Assembly (NCBI RefSeq): GCF_001296045.1
Contig: NZ_LJHS01000055.1
Coordinates: 1 to 64,000, forward strand
From: Rhizobium sp. AAP43
GTDB lineage: Bacteria; Pseudomonadota; Alphaproteobacteria; Rhizobiales; Rhizobiaceae
Length of the DNA stretch: 64,000 bases
Direction of reading: 5' to 3'
The position numbers were made by a program, and so were the translations under genes. The notes below the pieces were generated by a model, which was not told where the DNA came from, did no database searches, and saw nothing but the letters and a program-made list of their open reading frames with translations. Positions 18,086 to 26,961 of the stretch are shown in pieces. How positions within the stretch are numbered: the stretch's first letter is position 1; the number at the start of each line of letters is the position of its first letter.

Positions 18086-20513
18086 GATGATTGATCCCTC
18101 TTTCCTTGAGCCACTGGCTCGGCCAGTCCTTTCCATGTGTCGAGAACAGTTCCCGGATGCGGGTGAGATCTGCCTTGCCTGAAGAGCCGACAAAGGAGAG
18201 CGTCACAGGGCCGAGGGCCATGTCGAACAGCCGCCGGCCATCGGCAGAGGCGACGTAGTACTCGCGCTTAGGGATAGCATTCGCGACGATCTCAATTTGT
18301 CGCTCGTTGAACCCGATCCGCTCATAGAACTCCCGCGTGCCGGTCTCGCGGGCGGCACCGTTCGGAAGGCAGATCTTGGTCGGGCAGGATTCCTTCAGAA
18401 CATCGATAATTCCGGATCGCTCAGCATCCGAAATCGATTGCGTCGCAAGAACAACGGCGCAGTTAGCCTTTCGAAGAACCTTCAGCCATTCCCTGATCTT
18501 GTTGCGAAACACGGGATGGCCGAGCATCAACCAGGCTTCGTCAAGGATGATGAGGCTTGGCGAGCCATCGAGCCGTTTTTCGATCCGACGAAAGATGTAG
18601 GTGAGCACAGGAACGAGGTTTCGCTCGCCCATGTTCATCAATTGCTCAAGCTCGAAGCATTGGAAGCGACCGAGCTCGAGACCATCTTTCTCAGCGTCAA
18701 GGAGCTGTCCCATGGGGCCATCGACCGTGTAGTGATGAAGCGCTTCCTTGATCTCGCGCATCTGCACACCGCTGACGAAATCCGACAATGAGCGTCCTGG
18801 TGCCGATGCCATCAATGCGATCTGCCTGGAGATCGCGTTGCGATGGTCGGGCGTCAACGCGATCCCCTGCATCGAGATGAGGGTCTCGATCCACTCATTG
18901 GCCCAGGCCCTATCGGTGGCAGAGGAAAGGTCAGCAAGGGGGCAGAAGGCGAGATGCCTTCCCTGCCCTGCATCACCGCCAATCTCGTAGTGATCGCCAC
19001 CGACCGCAAGCGTTAGAGGTTGCATAGAGCAGCCTTTATCAAAGGCAAAGATCTGTGCGTGGTCATAGCGGCAGAACTGGGCGGCAATCAGCGAAAGCAG
19101 CGTCGACTTTCCGGATCCGGTTGGGCCGAATATCAGCGTATGTCCGACGTCATCGACATGGAGGTTGAGGCGGAACGGCGTCGACCCAGATGCCACCTGC
19201 ATGAGCGGCGGTGAGCCCGGCGCATAGATCGGGCAAGGAGCCGTCGGATTGCCAGACCATACTGAATTGAGTGGGACCAGATCCGCAAGGTTGCGGGTGT
19301 TGATCAGTGGTTCTCGTATGTTGGAGTACCAATTGCCTGGTAAGCTTCCAAGAAAGGCGTCCGTGGCATTCAAGGTCTCGATGCGTGCACCAAATCCCTC
19401 GGCCTGGATCAAACGGCGGACGGCCTCGGCCTTGTTCTGTAAGCGAGCCCCATCTTCATCGAATATCACGATGACCGGTGTATAGTAGCCATAGGAAACC
19501 AGCTGCGATGATGCTTCGGCGATTGCATCCTCGGTTTCCGCCACCATGGCCATTGCATCCTGGTCTAGTGAACGCGACTTCGTCTGAAAGATCTGGTCGA
19601 CAAACGGTCGGACCTTCTGGAGCCATTTCTTTCGCGTTCGCTCCAGTCGCTGCCTCGCTTCTTCGGGATCGAGGAAGATGAAGCGCGATGACCAACGATA
19701 GGTCAGCGGCATAAGGTCGAGGGAATTGAGAATTCCCGGCCAGCTTTCTGCGGGCAATCCATCGATGGCGACGACGGCCACGAAACGCCCCTCGATCTTC
19801 GGCGTTAGACCATGTTCAAGCTCAGCAGTGGCAAGCCAGTCCAGATACATTGGGATTTCGGGGAGGCGAACAGGGTGGTTCTCGCCCGTTATCGCAAAGC
19901 GGATAAACTGAAACAGGTCGTCATAGTGAGCGCAACGGGTGCCGTCCCTCTCGGGTACCTCGCGTGTCTGCATCCGCTGCATTGAAACAACGTTGCAGAG
20001 ATACTGTTCGATCTCGCGGATCGAGCGGCGGAAGGTGTCCAGCACTGTATCGGCATAGCTCGTGTTGCGGCTCTCCGTATCCGAGTAAACATACCGCGTC
20101 AGGCCGGCCTGGCGCGGCTCCGCTGGGCGATAAGTCAGGATGAGCGCATGACGGCTTTCAAAATGGCCGGCTTCTTGGCCGAAGTGGCTGCGCCTTTCCT
20201 CATCGATCAAGCGCGTGACCATGTCAGGAAAACAGCTACGATCTGCGGGAGGATATTCGGTGGTGGGCACACGAGCGGCTTCAAACTGGATCATCCAGCC
20301 GCTGCCAAGTCGAGATAGGATAGCGTTGATCTGCCTCGAAAGTTCGTTTCGTTCGAAATCGGTGGCGCTTTCGCAGTCGGGGCCGGCGAAATACCAGCCC
20401 GCCATCAGGCTTCCGTCCTTCAGCAGCATGATCCCGTTGTCGACGAGACCTGCATATGGGACGAGATCGGCGAAGGATGGACCTGAGATTCTGAAGCGTC
20501 GTAGTGCGACCAT
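18078..20513 (-). CDS. trbE: Conjugal transfer ATPase TrbE (VirB4 family)
   Basis: The 811-residue protein has the VirB4/CagE N-terminal domain followed by an AAA+ ATPase core. Walker A GPTGSGKST lies near residue 459 and Walker B LIILDEAWLML near 655, followed by the conserved region that includes VLATQSISDAE. It powers pilus assembly and substrate transfer at the inner membrane. It lies 10 bp after trbD. Confidence 0.96.
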   Translation of the reverse strand: MVALRRFRISGPSFADLVPYAGLVDNGIMLLKDGSLMAGWYFAGPDCESATDFERNELSRQINAILSRLGSGWMIQFEAARVPTTEYPPADRSCFPDMVTRLIDEERRSHFGQEAGHFESRHALILTYRPAEPRQAGLTRYVYSDTESRNTSYADTVLDTFRRSIREIEQYLCNVVSMQRMQTREVPERDGTRCAHYDDLFQFIRFAITGENHPVRLPEIPMYLDWLATAELEHGLTPKIEGRFVAVVAIDGLPAESWPGILNSLDLMPLTYRWSSRFIFLDPEEARQRLERTRKKWLQKVRPFVDQIFQTKSRSLDQDAMAMVAETEDAIAEASSQLVSYGYYTPVIVIFDEDGARLQNKAEAVRRLIQAEGFGARIETLNATDAFLGSLPGNWYSNIREPLINTRNLADLVPLNSVWSGNPTAPCPIYAPGSPPLMQVASGSTPFRLNLHVDDVGHTLIFGPTGSGKSTLLSLIAAQFCRYDHAQIFAFDKGCSMQPLTLAVGGDHYEIGGDAGQGRHLAFCPLADLSSATDRAWANEWIETLISMQGIALTPDHRNAISRQIALMASAPGRSLSDFVSGVQMREIKEALHHYTVDGPMGQLLDAEKDGLELGRFQCFELEQLMNMGERNLVPVLTYIFRRIEKRLDGSPSLIILDEAWLMLGHPVFRNKIREWLKVLRKANCAVVLATQSISDAERSGIIDVLKESCPTKICLPNGAARETGTREFYERIGFNERQIEIVANAIPKREYYVASADGRRLFDMALGPVTLSFVGSSGKADLTRIRELFSTHGKDWPSQWLKERGINHHA

Positions 20514-20523
20514 TTCCGCCTCC

Positions 20524-20823
20524 TCAGTATCGCCGCCAGGGCGATGAGGTGGGCCGATAGTGAGCGCGGTATGTCAGATGCCGAATGTAGATTCGGCGTA
20601 TTAGCGGGTCCGCTTTTGCCATCATGCGCAACACACCAATCAGGCCAAGCCAGAGGGCGACACCGAAGATTGCCGAATAGACAGTGAGGACCACGAAAAT
20701 CAGGATGACAGCTGCAAGGCCCGTCATAAGCACAAGCTCTCGGTCGCCACCTAGCAGGAGGTTTGGGCGAGACAATGCTCGGTGAATGCGATTGCGCCGG
20801 AGCGCGCTGGACGCTTCAGGCAC
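20524..20823 (-). CDS. trbD: Conjugal transfer protein TrbD (VirB3-like)
   Basis: The 99-residue protein has a polar N-terminus with the motif [17 protein letters not shown], typical of VirB3/TrbD, then two adjacent hydrophobic segments (about 30-66) and a basic C-terminus. It is an inner-membrane part of the mating apparatus. Its start overlaps the trbC stop by 8 bp. Confidence 0.93.
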   Translation of the reverse strand: MPEASSALRRNRIHRALSRPNLLLGGDRELVLMTGLAAVILIFVVLTVYSAIFGVALWLGLIGVLRMMAKADPLIRRIYIRHLTYRAHYRPTSSPWRRY

Positions 20824-21211
20824 AAGCCCACTCCCCTACCTGTTTCGGGGGAAAGACCGGGCATACCGTCACAGGGTTGGACGCTATTGAAGCTCCGGTT
20901 GCACCGAAAAGACCGACGATTGTTGTGGCGCCCAAAAGGAGGCCTGCGACCATGACGATATAGATCAGGCGACGAGCAAAATCGTTGAGTTCGCCTCCGA
21001 AAATCAGCATGGCACCGGAGATGGCCACTGCAGCGAGTGCGATGTAACCGGCGACCGGTCCTGTGATGGACTCCTGAATCTGCTCAAGCGGACCTTCCCA
21101 TGGCAAGCTGCCACCGGATCCGGCCCAGGCCGGCCCGGACATCCATGCGATGTAGACCGCAATGGCGATCCCTCCTTGCAGGGCGCGACTATGCTGCATG
21201 GCTGTTCTCAT
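20816..21211 (-). CDS. trbC: Conjugal pilin TrbC (VirB2-like)
   Basis: I choose the ATG at 21211 ([14 protein letters not shown]), which overlaps the end of trbB by 23 bp; an ATG at 21199 is the alternative. The 131-residue precursor has a long signal segment ending near [10 protein letters not shown], then two hydrophobic helices ([19 protein letters not shown] and [20 protein letters not shown]), as in TrbC/VirB2 prepilins. It would be processed into the main conjugative pilus subunit. Confidence 0.92.
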   Translation of the reverse strand: MRTAMQHSRALQGGIAIAVYIAWMSGPAWAGSGGSLPWEGPLEQIQESITGPVAGYIALAAVAISGAMLIFGGELNDFARRLIYIVMVAGLLLGATTIVGLFGATGASIASNPVTVCPVFPPKQVGEWACA

Positions 21212-22169
21212 CGAGCTGCGGATAGTGTTCGGTCTGATATCGAGACCCGTTGAAACCCTCGACATGGAGGACTTCGCGAACGCGCCTGCCCCGCCCTGCC
21301 CGCTCGATCGAGATCACCAAATCCACTGCTTCCCCGATGACCGCCTGCATTGGCTGATGGCTGACCTCGGCGGTTAGTTGCTCAAGGCGCCGTAGCGCTG
21401 ACATCGCGGTGTTGGAGTGAATGGTTGTGATACCGCCCGGGTGACCCGTGTTCCAGGCTTTGAGAAGGGTAAGAGCCGCACCATCGCGAACTTCGCCAAC
21501 AATAATGCGGTCAGGTCGCAGCCGCATCGTACTCTTCAGCAAGCGGCCCATGTCGATGCCATCGCTCGTATGCAGGCTCACGGCATTTTCCGCTGAGCAC
21601 CGGATCTCGGCCGTGTCCTCAAGGATGACAATCCTGTCGTCGGGCGTGGCGCTTGTGATCTCGGAAATTATAGCATTGGCAAGTGTCGTCTTGCCCGATC
21701 CCGTGCCGCCGGCAATCACGATGTTCAAACGGCTCTCAATCGCCGTGCGAACAATTGCTGCCTGTGCCTCCGTCATGATGTTGGACGCCACATAGTCCGC
21801 CAGAGGTATCAATCTGGAGGCTCGGCGCCGGATCGTAAACGTTGGAGCCTTGACGACCGGAGGCAAAAGTCCCTCAAAACGGTGCCCACCAATCGGCAGT
21901 TCTCCTGATACGATGGGACGATCTGCATCTGCTTCGGATTGCAGCGCATGAGCAACCGAGCCAATGACAGTCTCTGCTGCGGTCGCGCTCATTTCGCCTG
22001 CTGCTGCCACACCGTGCCCGAGGCGTTCGATGAAAAGCTTGCCGTCCGGATTGAGCATGATTTCGACGACAGTTGGATCTTCCAGGGCAATGCATAAGCG
22101 TTCGCCAAGGGCGTCCTGCATTTTGCGTAGGAGGCGTGAGTGCGATTGAAGCATGATGGGCACCGTCAT
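21189..22169 (-). CDS. trbB: Conjugal transfer ATPase TrbB (VirB11 family)
   Basis: I choose the ATG at 22169 ([17 protein letters not shown]); the frame stays open to 22313, but that extension would cover the tra box. The 326-residue product is a hexameric secretion ATPase of the VirB11/PulE type: Walker [11 protein letters not shown] near residue 152, Asp-box [11 protein letters not shown], Walker [14 protein letters not shown] and His-box [12 protein letters not shown]. It is the first gene of the trb operon. In Ti plasmids traI (acyl-homoserine-lactone synthase) precedes it; here traI is absent. Confidence 0.95.
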   Translation of the reverse strand: MTVPIMLQSHSRLLRKMQDALGERLCIALEDPTVVEIMLNPDGKLFIERLGHGVAAAGEMSATAAETVIGSVAHALQSEADADRPIVSGELPIGGHRFEGLLPPVVKAPTFTIRRRASRLIPLADYVASNIMTEAQAAIVRTAIESRLNIVIAGGTGSGKTTLANAIISEITSATPDDRIVILEDTAEIRCSAENAVSLHTSDGIDMGRLLKSTMRLRPDRIIVGEVRDGAALTLLKAWNTGHPGGITTIHSNTAMSALRRLEQLTAEVSHQPMQAVIGEAVDLVISIERAGRGRRVREVLHVEGFNGSRYQTEHYPQLDENSHAA

Positions 22170-22214
22170 CTTTCGAGGTTTCGGTGGCAAACAAGCTAAA
22201 TCGGGTTTGAAAGT

Positions 22215-22236
22215 CGAGGTGCAGATCTGCACCTCG
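22215..22236. promoter_or_regulatory. tra box (TraR-type operator)
   Basis: A perfect palindrome centred at 22225/22226 has the 20-base core GAGGTGCAGATCTGCACCTC, plus one more matching pair outside. The inner TGCAGATCTGCA is identical to the core of Ti-plasmid tra boxes bound by the quorum-sensing regulator TraR. It lies 46 bp upstream of the trbB start, which suits activation of the trb operon, and possibly of repABC on the other side. Neither traR nor traI is in the window. Confidence 0.85.
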
Positions 22237-22478
22237 CCCCAGCTGACTGATTCCTGCAGAGTTTGCCCGAATCGGTGAGCAAGCGGCGATGGTGCAACGC
22301 GCTGACATGTCATGAGTCACAGGAAATTACGGAGCCCATTCGGGACGTATGTCGCGGTAAAGGACGGAAAAATAACGCTTAGTAGCGCCAGAGCACGAAC
22401 GAACCGCCGGGAATTAAGGTTTTGTTAACTTTAAATTCCTTGCCGCTTTTGCGGAATCGGCTGATAGTTGCGAAATTG

Positions 22479-22500
22479 ATGGCTGCACGGCCATTTTTTC
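22479..22500 (+). terminator. Possible leader hairpin/attenuator before repA
   Basis: The sequence ATGGC-TGCACG-GCCAT is followed by a run of six T, giving a short intrinsic-terminator-like hairpin 35 bp before the repA start. It could end upstream transcripts or attenuate rep transcription. The stem is only five pairs, so this is tentative. Confidence 0.4.
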
Positions 22501-22534
22501 GAAAGTGTAGCCTTCTCGGGACATAGTTTGCAAA

Positions 22535-23725
22535 ATGAATCAGCCACCGATCAACCGATTTGATTTTGAGATCGCGCAGCAGGGCGCGAAGATCTCCAGC
22601 GCGCTGCATATGTTGCGCAGCCAGCAATACCCTCCTGACGCCAGAAAAGGTCTTCGAAAATTTCAACTCGGAGAAGTCGCCGAGTTCATGGGCGTGACGC
22701 AGAGTCATCTCCGGCAGATCCACTCCGAAGGGAAAGGCCCCGAGATTGAGTCGGTGTCCGGCCGTCGATACTACACCGCCGAGCAGATGCTGGAGCTTCG
22801 GGATTTCCTCGAAGCCAACAAAAAATCGGACAAAAGGGTCTATCTGCCTAAACGCCGAGAGGGCGAGGCACTTCAGGTCGTTTCTGTCGTCAACTTCAAA
22901 GGCGGAAGCGGGAAAACGACAACAGCGGCGCATCTTGCGCAATACCTCGCTCTGACTGGTCATCGCGTACTGGCAATTGATCTCGATCCCCAGGCATCTC
23001 TGACGTCACTGTTTGGGATTCAGCCGGAATTGGATGAGACATCTTCGCTGTATGAAGCGCTGCGTTTTGATGGCGAGCAAAAGCCAATTGCCGATGTCAT
23101 TCAATCCACAAACATTCCCGGTCTAGATGTCGTGCCGGCCAACCTAGTCCTGCAGGAATACGAGTATGACGTACCACTCGCGATATCGTCGAAGAATGGT
23201 AGCGAAGGTCGGCTGTTTCACATGCGCATTGGGAATGCGTTGAAGCAGGTCGATGATCGCTATGACGTTGTTGTCATCGATTGCCCGCCCCAGCTTGGCT
23301 ACTTGACGATTACCGCCCTCATGGCCTCGACGGGCATATTGATTACAATTCATCCGCAGATGTTGGACATCATGTCGATGAGCCAGTTCTTGATGATGCT
23401 CGGCGGTATCATGACGCCAGTTGCTGAAGCGGGTGCTGAAATCAAAGTCGAGTGGTTCCGGTACCTTGTCACTCGATTTGAGCCGACGGATATCCCGCAG
23501 GCGCAAATGGTTGGCTTCATGCAGTCAATGTTCGCCCAACATATGCTCCGAAATCACGTGCTTAAATCAACGGCAATTTCTGATGCCTCGATCAAGAAAC
23601 AGACCCTTTATGAGGTCGAGCGGGGCGACTTCGTCCGTTCGACTTATGACCGGGCAATGGAAAGCCTCAACTCGGCCAACGGCGAAATTATGGACCTGAT
23701 CCACGGCGCTTGGGGGCGAAAATGA
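22535..23725 (+). CDS. repA: Plasmid partitioning ATPase RepA
   Basis: The 396-residue protein has an N-terminal winged-helix region (about 40-90, RKFQLGEVAEFMGVTQSHLRQ) and a ParA-type Walker ATPase domain with NFKGGSGKTTTAAHLA near 118-133, DLDPQASLT and VVVIDCPPQLGYLT. This is the RepA layout of repABC plasmids. RepA partitions the replicon with RepB and autorepresses the rep promoter. It is the first gene of the operon, 84 bp before repB. Confidence 0.96.
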   Translation: MNQPPINRFDFEIAQQGAKISSALHMLRSQQYPPDARKGLRKFQLGEVAEFMGVTQSHLRQIHSEGKGPEIESVSGRRYYTAEQMLELRDFLEANKKSDKRVYLPKRREGEALQVVSVVNFKGGSGKTTTAAHLAQYLALTGHRVLAIDLDPQASLTSLFGIQPELDETSSLYEALRFDGEQKPIADVIQSTNIPGLDVVPANLVLQEYEYDVPLAISSKNGSEGRLFHMRIGNALKQVDDRYDVVVIDCPPQLGYLTITALMASTGILITIHPQMLDIMSMSQFLMMLGGIMTPVAEAGAEIKVEWFRYLVTRFEPTDIPQAQMVGFMQSMFAQHMLRNHVLKSTAISDASIKKQTLYEVERGDFVRSTYDRAMESLNSANGEIMDLIHGAWGRK

Positions 23726-23809
23726 TGCCTTTGTCAGCCGTTCTTTTTCCGAATTTTGTATTGCTCCACAATGGCTTGCACGAAGTGAACACTTGTTCGG
23801 AGGTTGGAC

Positions 23810-24805
23810 GTGTCACGAATTAATCCCTTCGCCTCTTTGGATCTCGCCTCGATTCCATCCGGGCCAGCACCTACGAAGCCGGGCTATGCGATGACGGGTG
23901 CGGCCAAGACGGTCGTTCGTTCAATAGAAGACCTGGCAGAAAACACTAAGAAGCTGATGGAAGGCGAAGTCATTGTGGAACTCGATCCACAATTGGTCGA
24001 CGTTTCCTTCGTTCCCGATCGGCTTTCGCATGACGATGAAGAGTTTGAGGAACTGAGGCAGGCGATCGAGGAGACGGGCCAGTCGACGCCTATCCTAGTG
24101 CGCCCCAGCTCGACAGATGACCAACGGTACATGGTGGTGTTCGGACACCGCCGCTTGAAGGTCGCCCAAGAGCTTGGGATCCCAGTGAAGGCAGTCGTAA
24201 AGAAGCTTGACGACGTCGCTTCCGCTATTGCCCAGGGCCAGGAGAACTCCGCCCGATCAAATCTGTCATTCATAGAGCGGGCGTTTTTTGCGCAAAATCT
24301 CTTGTCCTCCGGCATGGCGAAAGAAGTGATCCGATCATCGCTAGCCGTTGATGAAGCGCTGCTTTCAAAAATGCTTGGTGTGGTGGATGTCGTGCCGGCG
24401 GCTATCATTACTGTGCTCGGGGCATCCAAGAAAATTGGGCGTGATAAATGGTTGAGCCTACGGCAGCTATTGTTGGCCCCTGCCCTCCTCAAGGTTGCCA
24501 CCGATTATGTTGGTACCGCCGAGTTTGGTGCAATTGCCGAAGACAAACGCTTTGACGACCTTCACGACTACCTGAAACGCTACAAAGTCAAATCTGCTGC
24601 GAAGAAGCCGAAGGCAGCTTCAGCTGTATCCGAATGGACATCACACGACAGTTCCTTGGGGTTCTCGATGTCCGCTAAGGCAAAGAAAGTTTCTATCGAA
24701 CTTACCAACACTGAAGCCAAGCCTTTCAGCAGCTGGCTCTCAAGCAGGATGGATCGTCTGTATGAGGAGTACAGGCAGTCGAAATCTGATCAAAACGGAG
24801 ACTAA
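23810..24805 (+). CDS. repB: Plasmid partitioning protein RepB (ParB family)
   Basis: I choose the GTG at 23810, six bases after a GGAGG site; a TTG two codons upstream is the alternative. The 331-residue protein has a ParB/Spo0J-type domain (DRLSHDDEEFEELRQAIEETG, PILVRPS, YMVVFGHRRLKVAQELG, ENSARSNLSFIERA) and the RepB C-terminal region. It binds parS sites and acts with RepA in segregation. It sits between repA and the repB-repC antisense RNA region. Confidence 0.95.
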   Translation: MSRINPFASLDLASIPSGPAPTKPGYAMTGAAKTVVRSIEDLAENTKKLMEGEVIVELDPQLVDVSFVPDRLSHDDEEFEELRQAIEETGQSTPILVRPSSTDDQRYMVVFGHRRLKVAQELGIPVKAVVKKLDDVASAIAQGQENSARSNLSFIERAFFAQNLLSSGMAKEVIRSSLAVDEALLSKMLGVVDVVPAAIITVLGASKKIGRDKWLSLRQLLLAPALLKVATDYVGTAEFGAIAEDKRFDDLHDYLKRYKVKSAAKKPKAASAVSEWTSHDSSLGFSMSAKAKKVSIELTNTEAKPFSSWLSSRMDRLYEEYRQSKSDQNGD

Positions 24806-24814
24806 ACCGCAAAA

Positions 24815-24867
24815 GAAAAAGGCCCCCAATCGGAAAACCGTGGAAGCCTCTCTCGTCATCTGTAGCA
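24815..24867 (-). ncRNA. Antisense counter-transcribed incompatibility RNA (ctRNA) of repABC
   Basis: In the repB-repC gap the minus strand has a -35-like TTGACT (24902-24897), a 17-base spacer and a -10-like GATTCT (24879-24874). The predicted transcript of about 50 nt ends in a strong terminator: AGGCTTCC (24849-24842) pairs, with two G-U pairs, with GGGGGCCT (24827-24820) around an inner CGG-TTTT-CCG hairpin, followed by T5. Size, place and orientation match the ctRNA of repABC plasmids, which limits RepC synthesis and sets incompatibility. Start and end points are inferred. Confidence 0.75.
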
Positions 24868-24960
24868 AGATCGAGAATCGCATTTCCCGGATTCACAGTC
24901 AAGAGCCTTTGGCACCGATTTGGTGAGCGTAATTCTTTTGCCTAAAGAAAGGTGAGAGAG

Positions 24961-26175
24961 ATGCAACGGGGAAATGTAACGACGCCCTTTGGGCGGCGGC
25001 CAATGACGCTTGGGCTCGTACGAGCGCAGCTGCAGACGGCCGAATCACGCCCGAGCCGGGGTGTGGACAAATGGAAAGTGTTTCGCGACGTGGCCGAGGC
25101 CCGGCCTTTGCTCGGCTTGCAGGACCGCGCCATCGCGGTTCTCGACGCCTTGTTGAGCTTCTATCCGCAGAACGAATTGAAGCCCGACGCTTCGCTGGTG
25201 GTCTTTCCCTCTAACGCGCAGCTATCTCTACGTGCCCATGGCATTGCCGGCACGACGCTGAGACGCCATCTGGCGAGCCTGGTCGAGGCCGGGCTGATCC
25301 AGCGGCGCGACAGCCCGAACGGCAAGCGCTATGTGCACCGCGACCAGGACGGCGCGATCGAGGAGGCATTCGGCTTCGACCTTTCCCCATTGCTGGCACG
25401 GGCGCATGAGCTTGCCGGCATGGCGCAGCAGGTGGCCGAAGAAGCCCGACGCTTCAAGCGGGCCAAGGAAGCGCTGACGCTGTGCCGCCGGGATGTGCGC
25501 AAGCTGATCAGTGCGGCCATGGAAGAGGGCGCCGGCGGCGACTGGGCGGCGATTGAGGCCGTCTATGTGTCGATCCTTGCGAAGCTTCCGCGCACACCGA
25601 GCCGGACCGCCATCGAAGCTATTTCCGAAGACATGGCGCTCTTGCGCGAGGAAATCCTCAACCAGCTGGAAGATCAGCTGAATTCTGAAAAAACGGACGG
25701 CAATGCAGTCCAGAATGGCTGCCACATACAGAATTCAAAATCCGAATCCACATATGAACTTGAACCATGCTCAGGAGAAGAGCAGGGGGCGAATGCCGAG
25801 CGAGAAAAGATCCGGGTGGCAGATCCGGTAAAGGCCTATCCGCTTGCAATGGTGCTGCAGGCTTGCCCGCAAGTGATCGATTACGGCCCGGGCGGGCAGA
25901 TCGGGAACTGGCGCGACCTGATGGCCGCCGCCGTTGTGGTCCGCTCCATGTTGGGCGTCAGTCCCTCGGCCTACCAGGAAGCCTGCGAGGTAATGGGCCC
26001 TGAAAACGCGGCCGCGGCCATGGCCTGCATGCTGGAACGAGCGCATCTGATCAATTCTGCCGGCGGCTATCTGAGGGATCTGACACGGAGGGCCGGGCGC
26101 GGCGAATTCTCGCTCGGACCGATGATCATGGCGCTGATGAAGGCGAGGGCATCCGAGAGACTGAGGGTGGGATGA
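24961..26175 (+). CDS. repC: Replication initiator RepC
   Basis: The 404-residue protein begins MQRGNVTTPFGRRPMTLGL, the usual RepC opening; the purine-rich GGTGAGAG just before the ATG serves as ribosome site, and an in-frame GTG at 24952 is less likely. The N-terminal two-thirds is a winged-helix DNA-binding domain. The C-terminal part has QVIDYGPGGQIGNWRDLMAAAVVVR and ends in RRAGRGEFSLGPMIMAL. RepC is the essential initiator, and in this family the origin usually lies inside the repC coding sequence. Confidence 0.96.
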   Translation: MQRGNVTTPFGRRPMTLGLVRAQLQTAESRPSRGVDKWKVFRDVAEARPLLGLQDRAIAVLDALLSFYPQNELKPDASLVVFPSNAQLSLRAHGIAGTTLRRHLASLVEAGLIQRRDSPNGKRYVHRDQDGAIEEAFGFDLSPLLARAHELAGMAQQVAEEARRFKRAKEALTLCRRDVRKLISAAMEEGAGGDWAAIEAVYVSILAKLPRTPSRTAIEAISEDMALLREEILNQLEDQLNSEKTDGNAVQNGCHIQNSKSESTYELEPCSGEEQGANAEREKIRVADPVKAYPLAMVLQACPQVIDYGPGGQIGNWRDLMAAAVVVRSMLGVSPSAYQEACEVMGPENAAAAMACMLERAHLINSAGGYLRDLTRRAGRGEFSLGPMIMALMKARASERLRVG

Positions 26176-26961
26176 CTAGCGCATTTCATTCCAGACACCT
26201 ACTGAAACGACACGGGTGCTCGCTATCCACGAGCGGAGTGGGTTTCGCCGCACGCCTTAGACGGCCGGAGCGGCGCCTGTGATCGCGTGTTTTAGGACTT
26301 GGGGGTGACGCCGGTGTGCATGAATTTCTCCGGTCGTCATCCAGGGAGGCTGTACGTCTTCTGTACTTGTCCACACAATGGGCCACCTCCAGCTCAAATT
26401 AGGCGAATTCTCGTTGAGTAGCCGTGGGAGTGATAACCTCACTTAAGGACCAAAGAGGTCTCAGCTTGAGGTGCACACAGGAGGCAAGTGAATTGTCAGC
26501 CGTTTTTTTTCGTAAATTGTTATTTTAATTCATTGAGTTACAGCGTTTGAACCTTCCTTTTTATCGATTGAGCATGATGCGGGTAGACTTGGGCGGGCTT
26601 CCCGTGCATCGGCAAAAGGCGCGGATTGTCTGTGAAAAGAAAATTCGCCGCGGCGAACTAGCGCAAGCCTTTTAAAACACGTCGCTTTTTAAAAGTCATT
26701 TTCCCGTGCGGAATCTGAGTCTGCCAGGGAGGACTTCGGCCGCCTTTTTAGACGGGCTCAGGTGAGGAACACAGGAAGTCGTGTGCGCCGATCATGTTCT
26801 TGTTCATCTGCGGCGACAGGACCGCTCGACGTTTCTCTCTCGTCCTTTGAAGCTGGAAACGGCGATCGATGACAGGAATCTCCAAAAGACCGCCTTGGGT
26901 GACAAGAGCGGACGGAGGTCGGAGGATAGAGTGACCTTGTCCATCAACTGAGACCCAAATC
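26176..26961. other. Non-coding region after repC, with parS-like site and AT-rich repeats
   Basis: No gene is supported in these 786 bp. The segment holds a TTGTCAGCCGTT motif with T-rich tail (26493-26520) that is similar to one in the repA-repB gap, a parS-like palindrome (26643-26658), and an imperfect inverted repeat made of CTTTTAAAA-type arms (about 26669-26696). Such elements are common next to repABC and suggest segregation or copy-control functions. Short frames here do not look coding. Confidence 0.55.
26643..26658. promoter_or_regulatory. Candidate parS centromere site
   Basis: ATTCGCCGCGGCGAAC contains a perfect 14-base palindrome (TTCGCCGCGGCGAA) and agrees with the repABC parS pattern GTTNNCNGCNGNNAAC at every fixed position except the first. 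It lies downstream of repC, one of the known places for parS in this plasmid family. RepB would be the ligand. Binding is inferred. Confidence 0.6.

Larger units (their letters stand above)
22170..22534. promoter_or_regulatory. Divergent trb-rep intergenic control region
   Basis: These 365 bp separate trbB (minus) from repA (plus). They contain a perfect tra box near the trb side and a hairpin with a T-run near the rep side, each listed separately. There is no convincing gene; frames that cross here are extensions of trbB or shadows of repA. On Ti plasmids the equivalent region couples TraR-dependent transcription of trb and rep. Confidence 0.7.

Noticed and set aside
22379..22963. A 194-codon minus-strand open frame over the start of repA
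   Set aside because: It covers the rep promoter region and the conserved repA N-terminus in antisense; no independent support.
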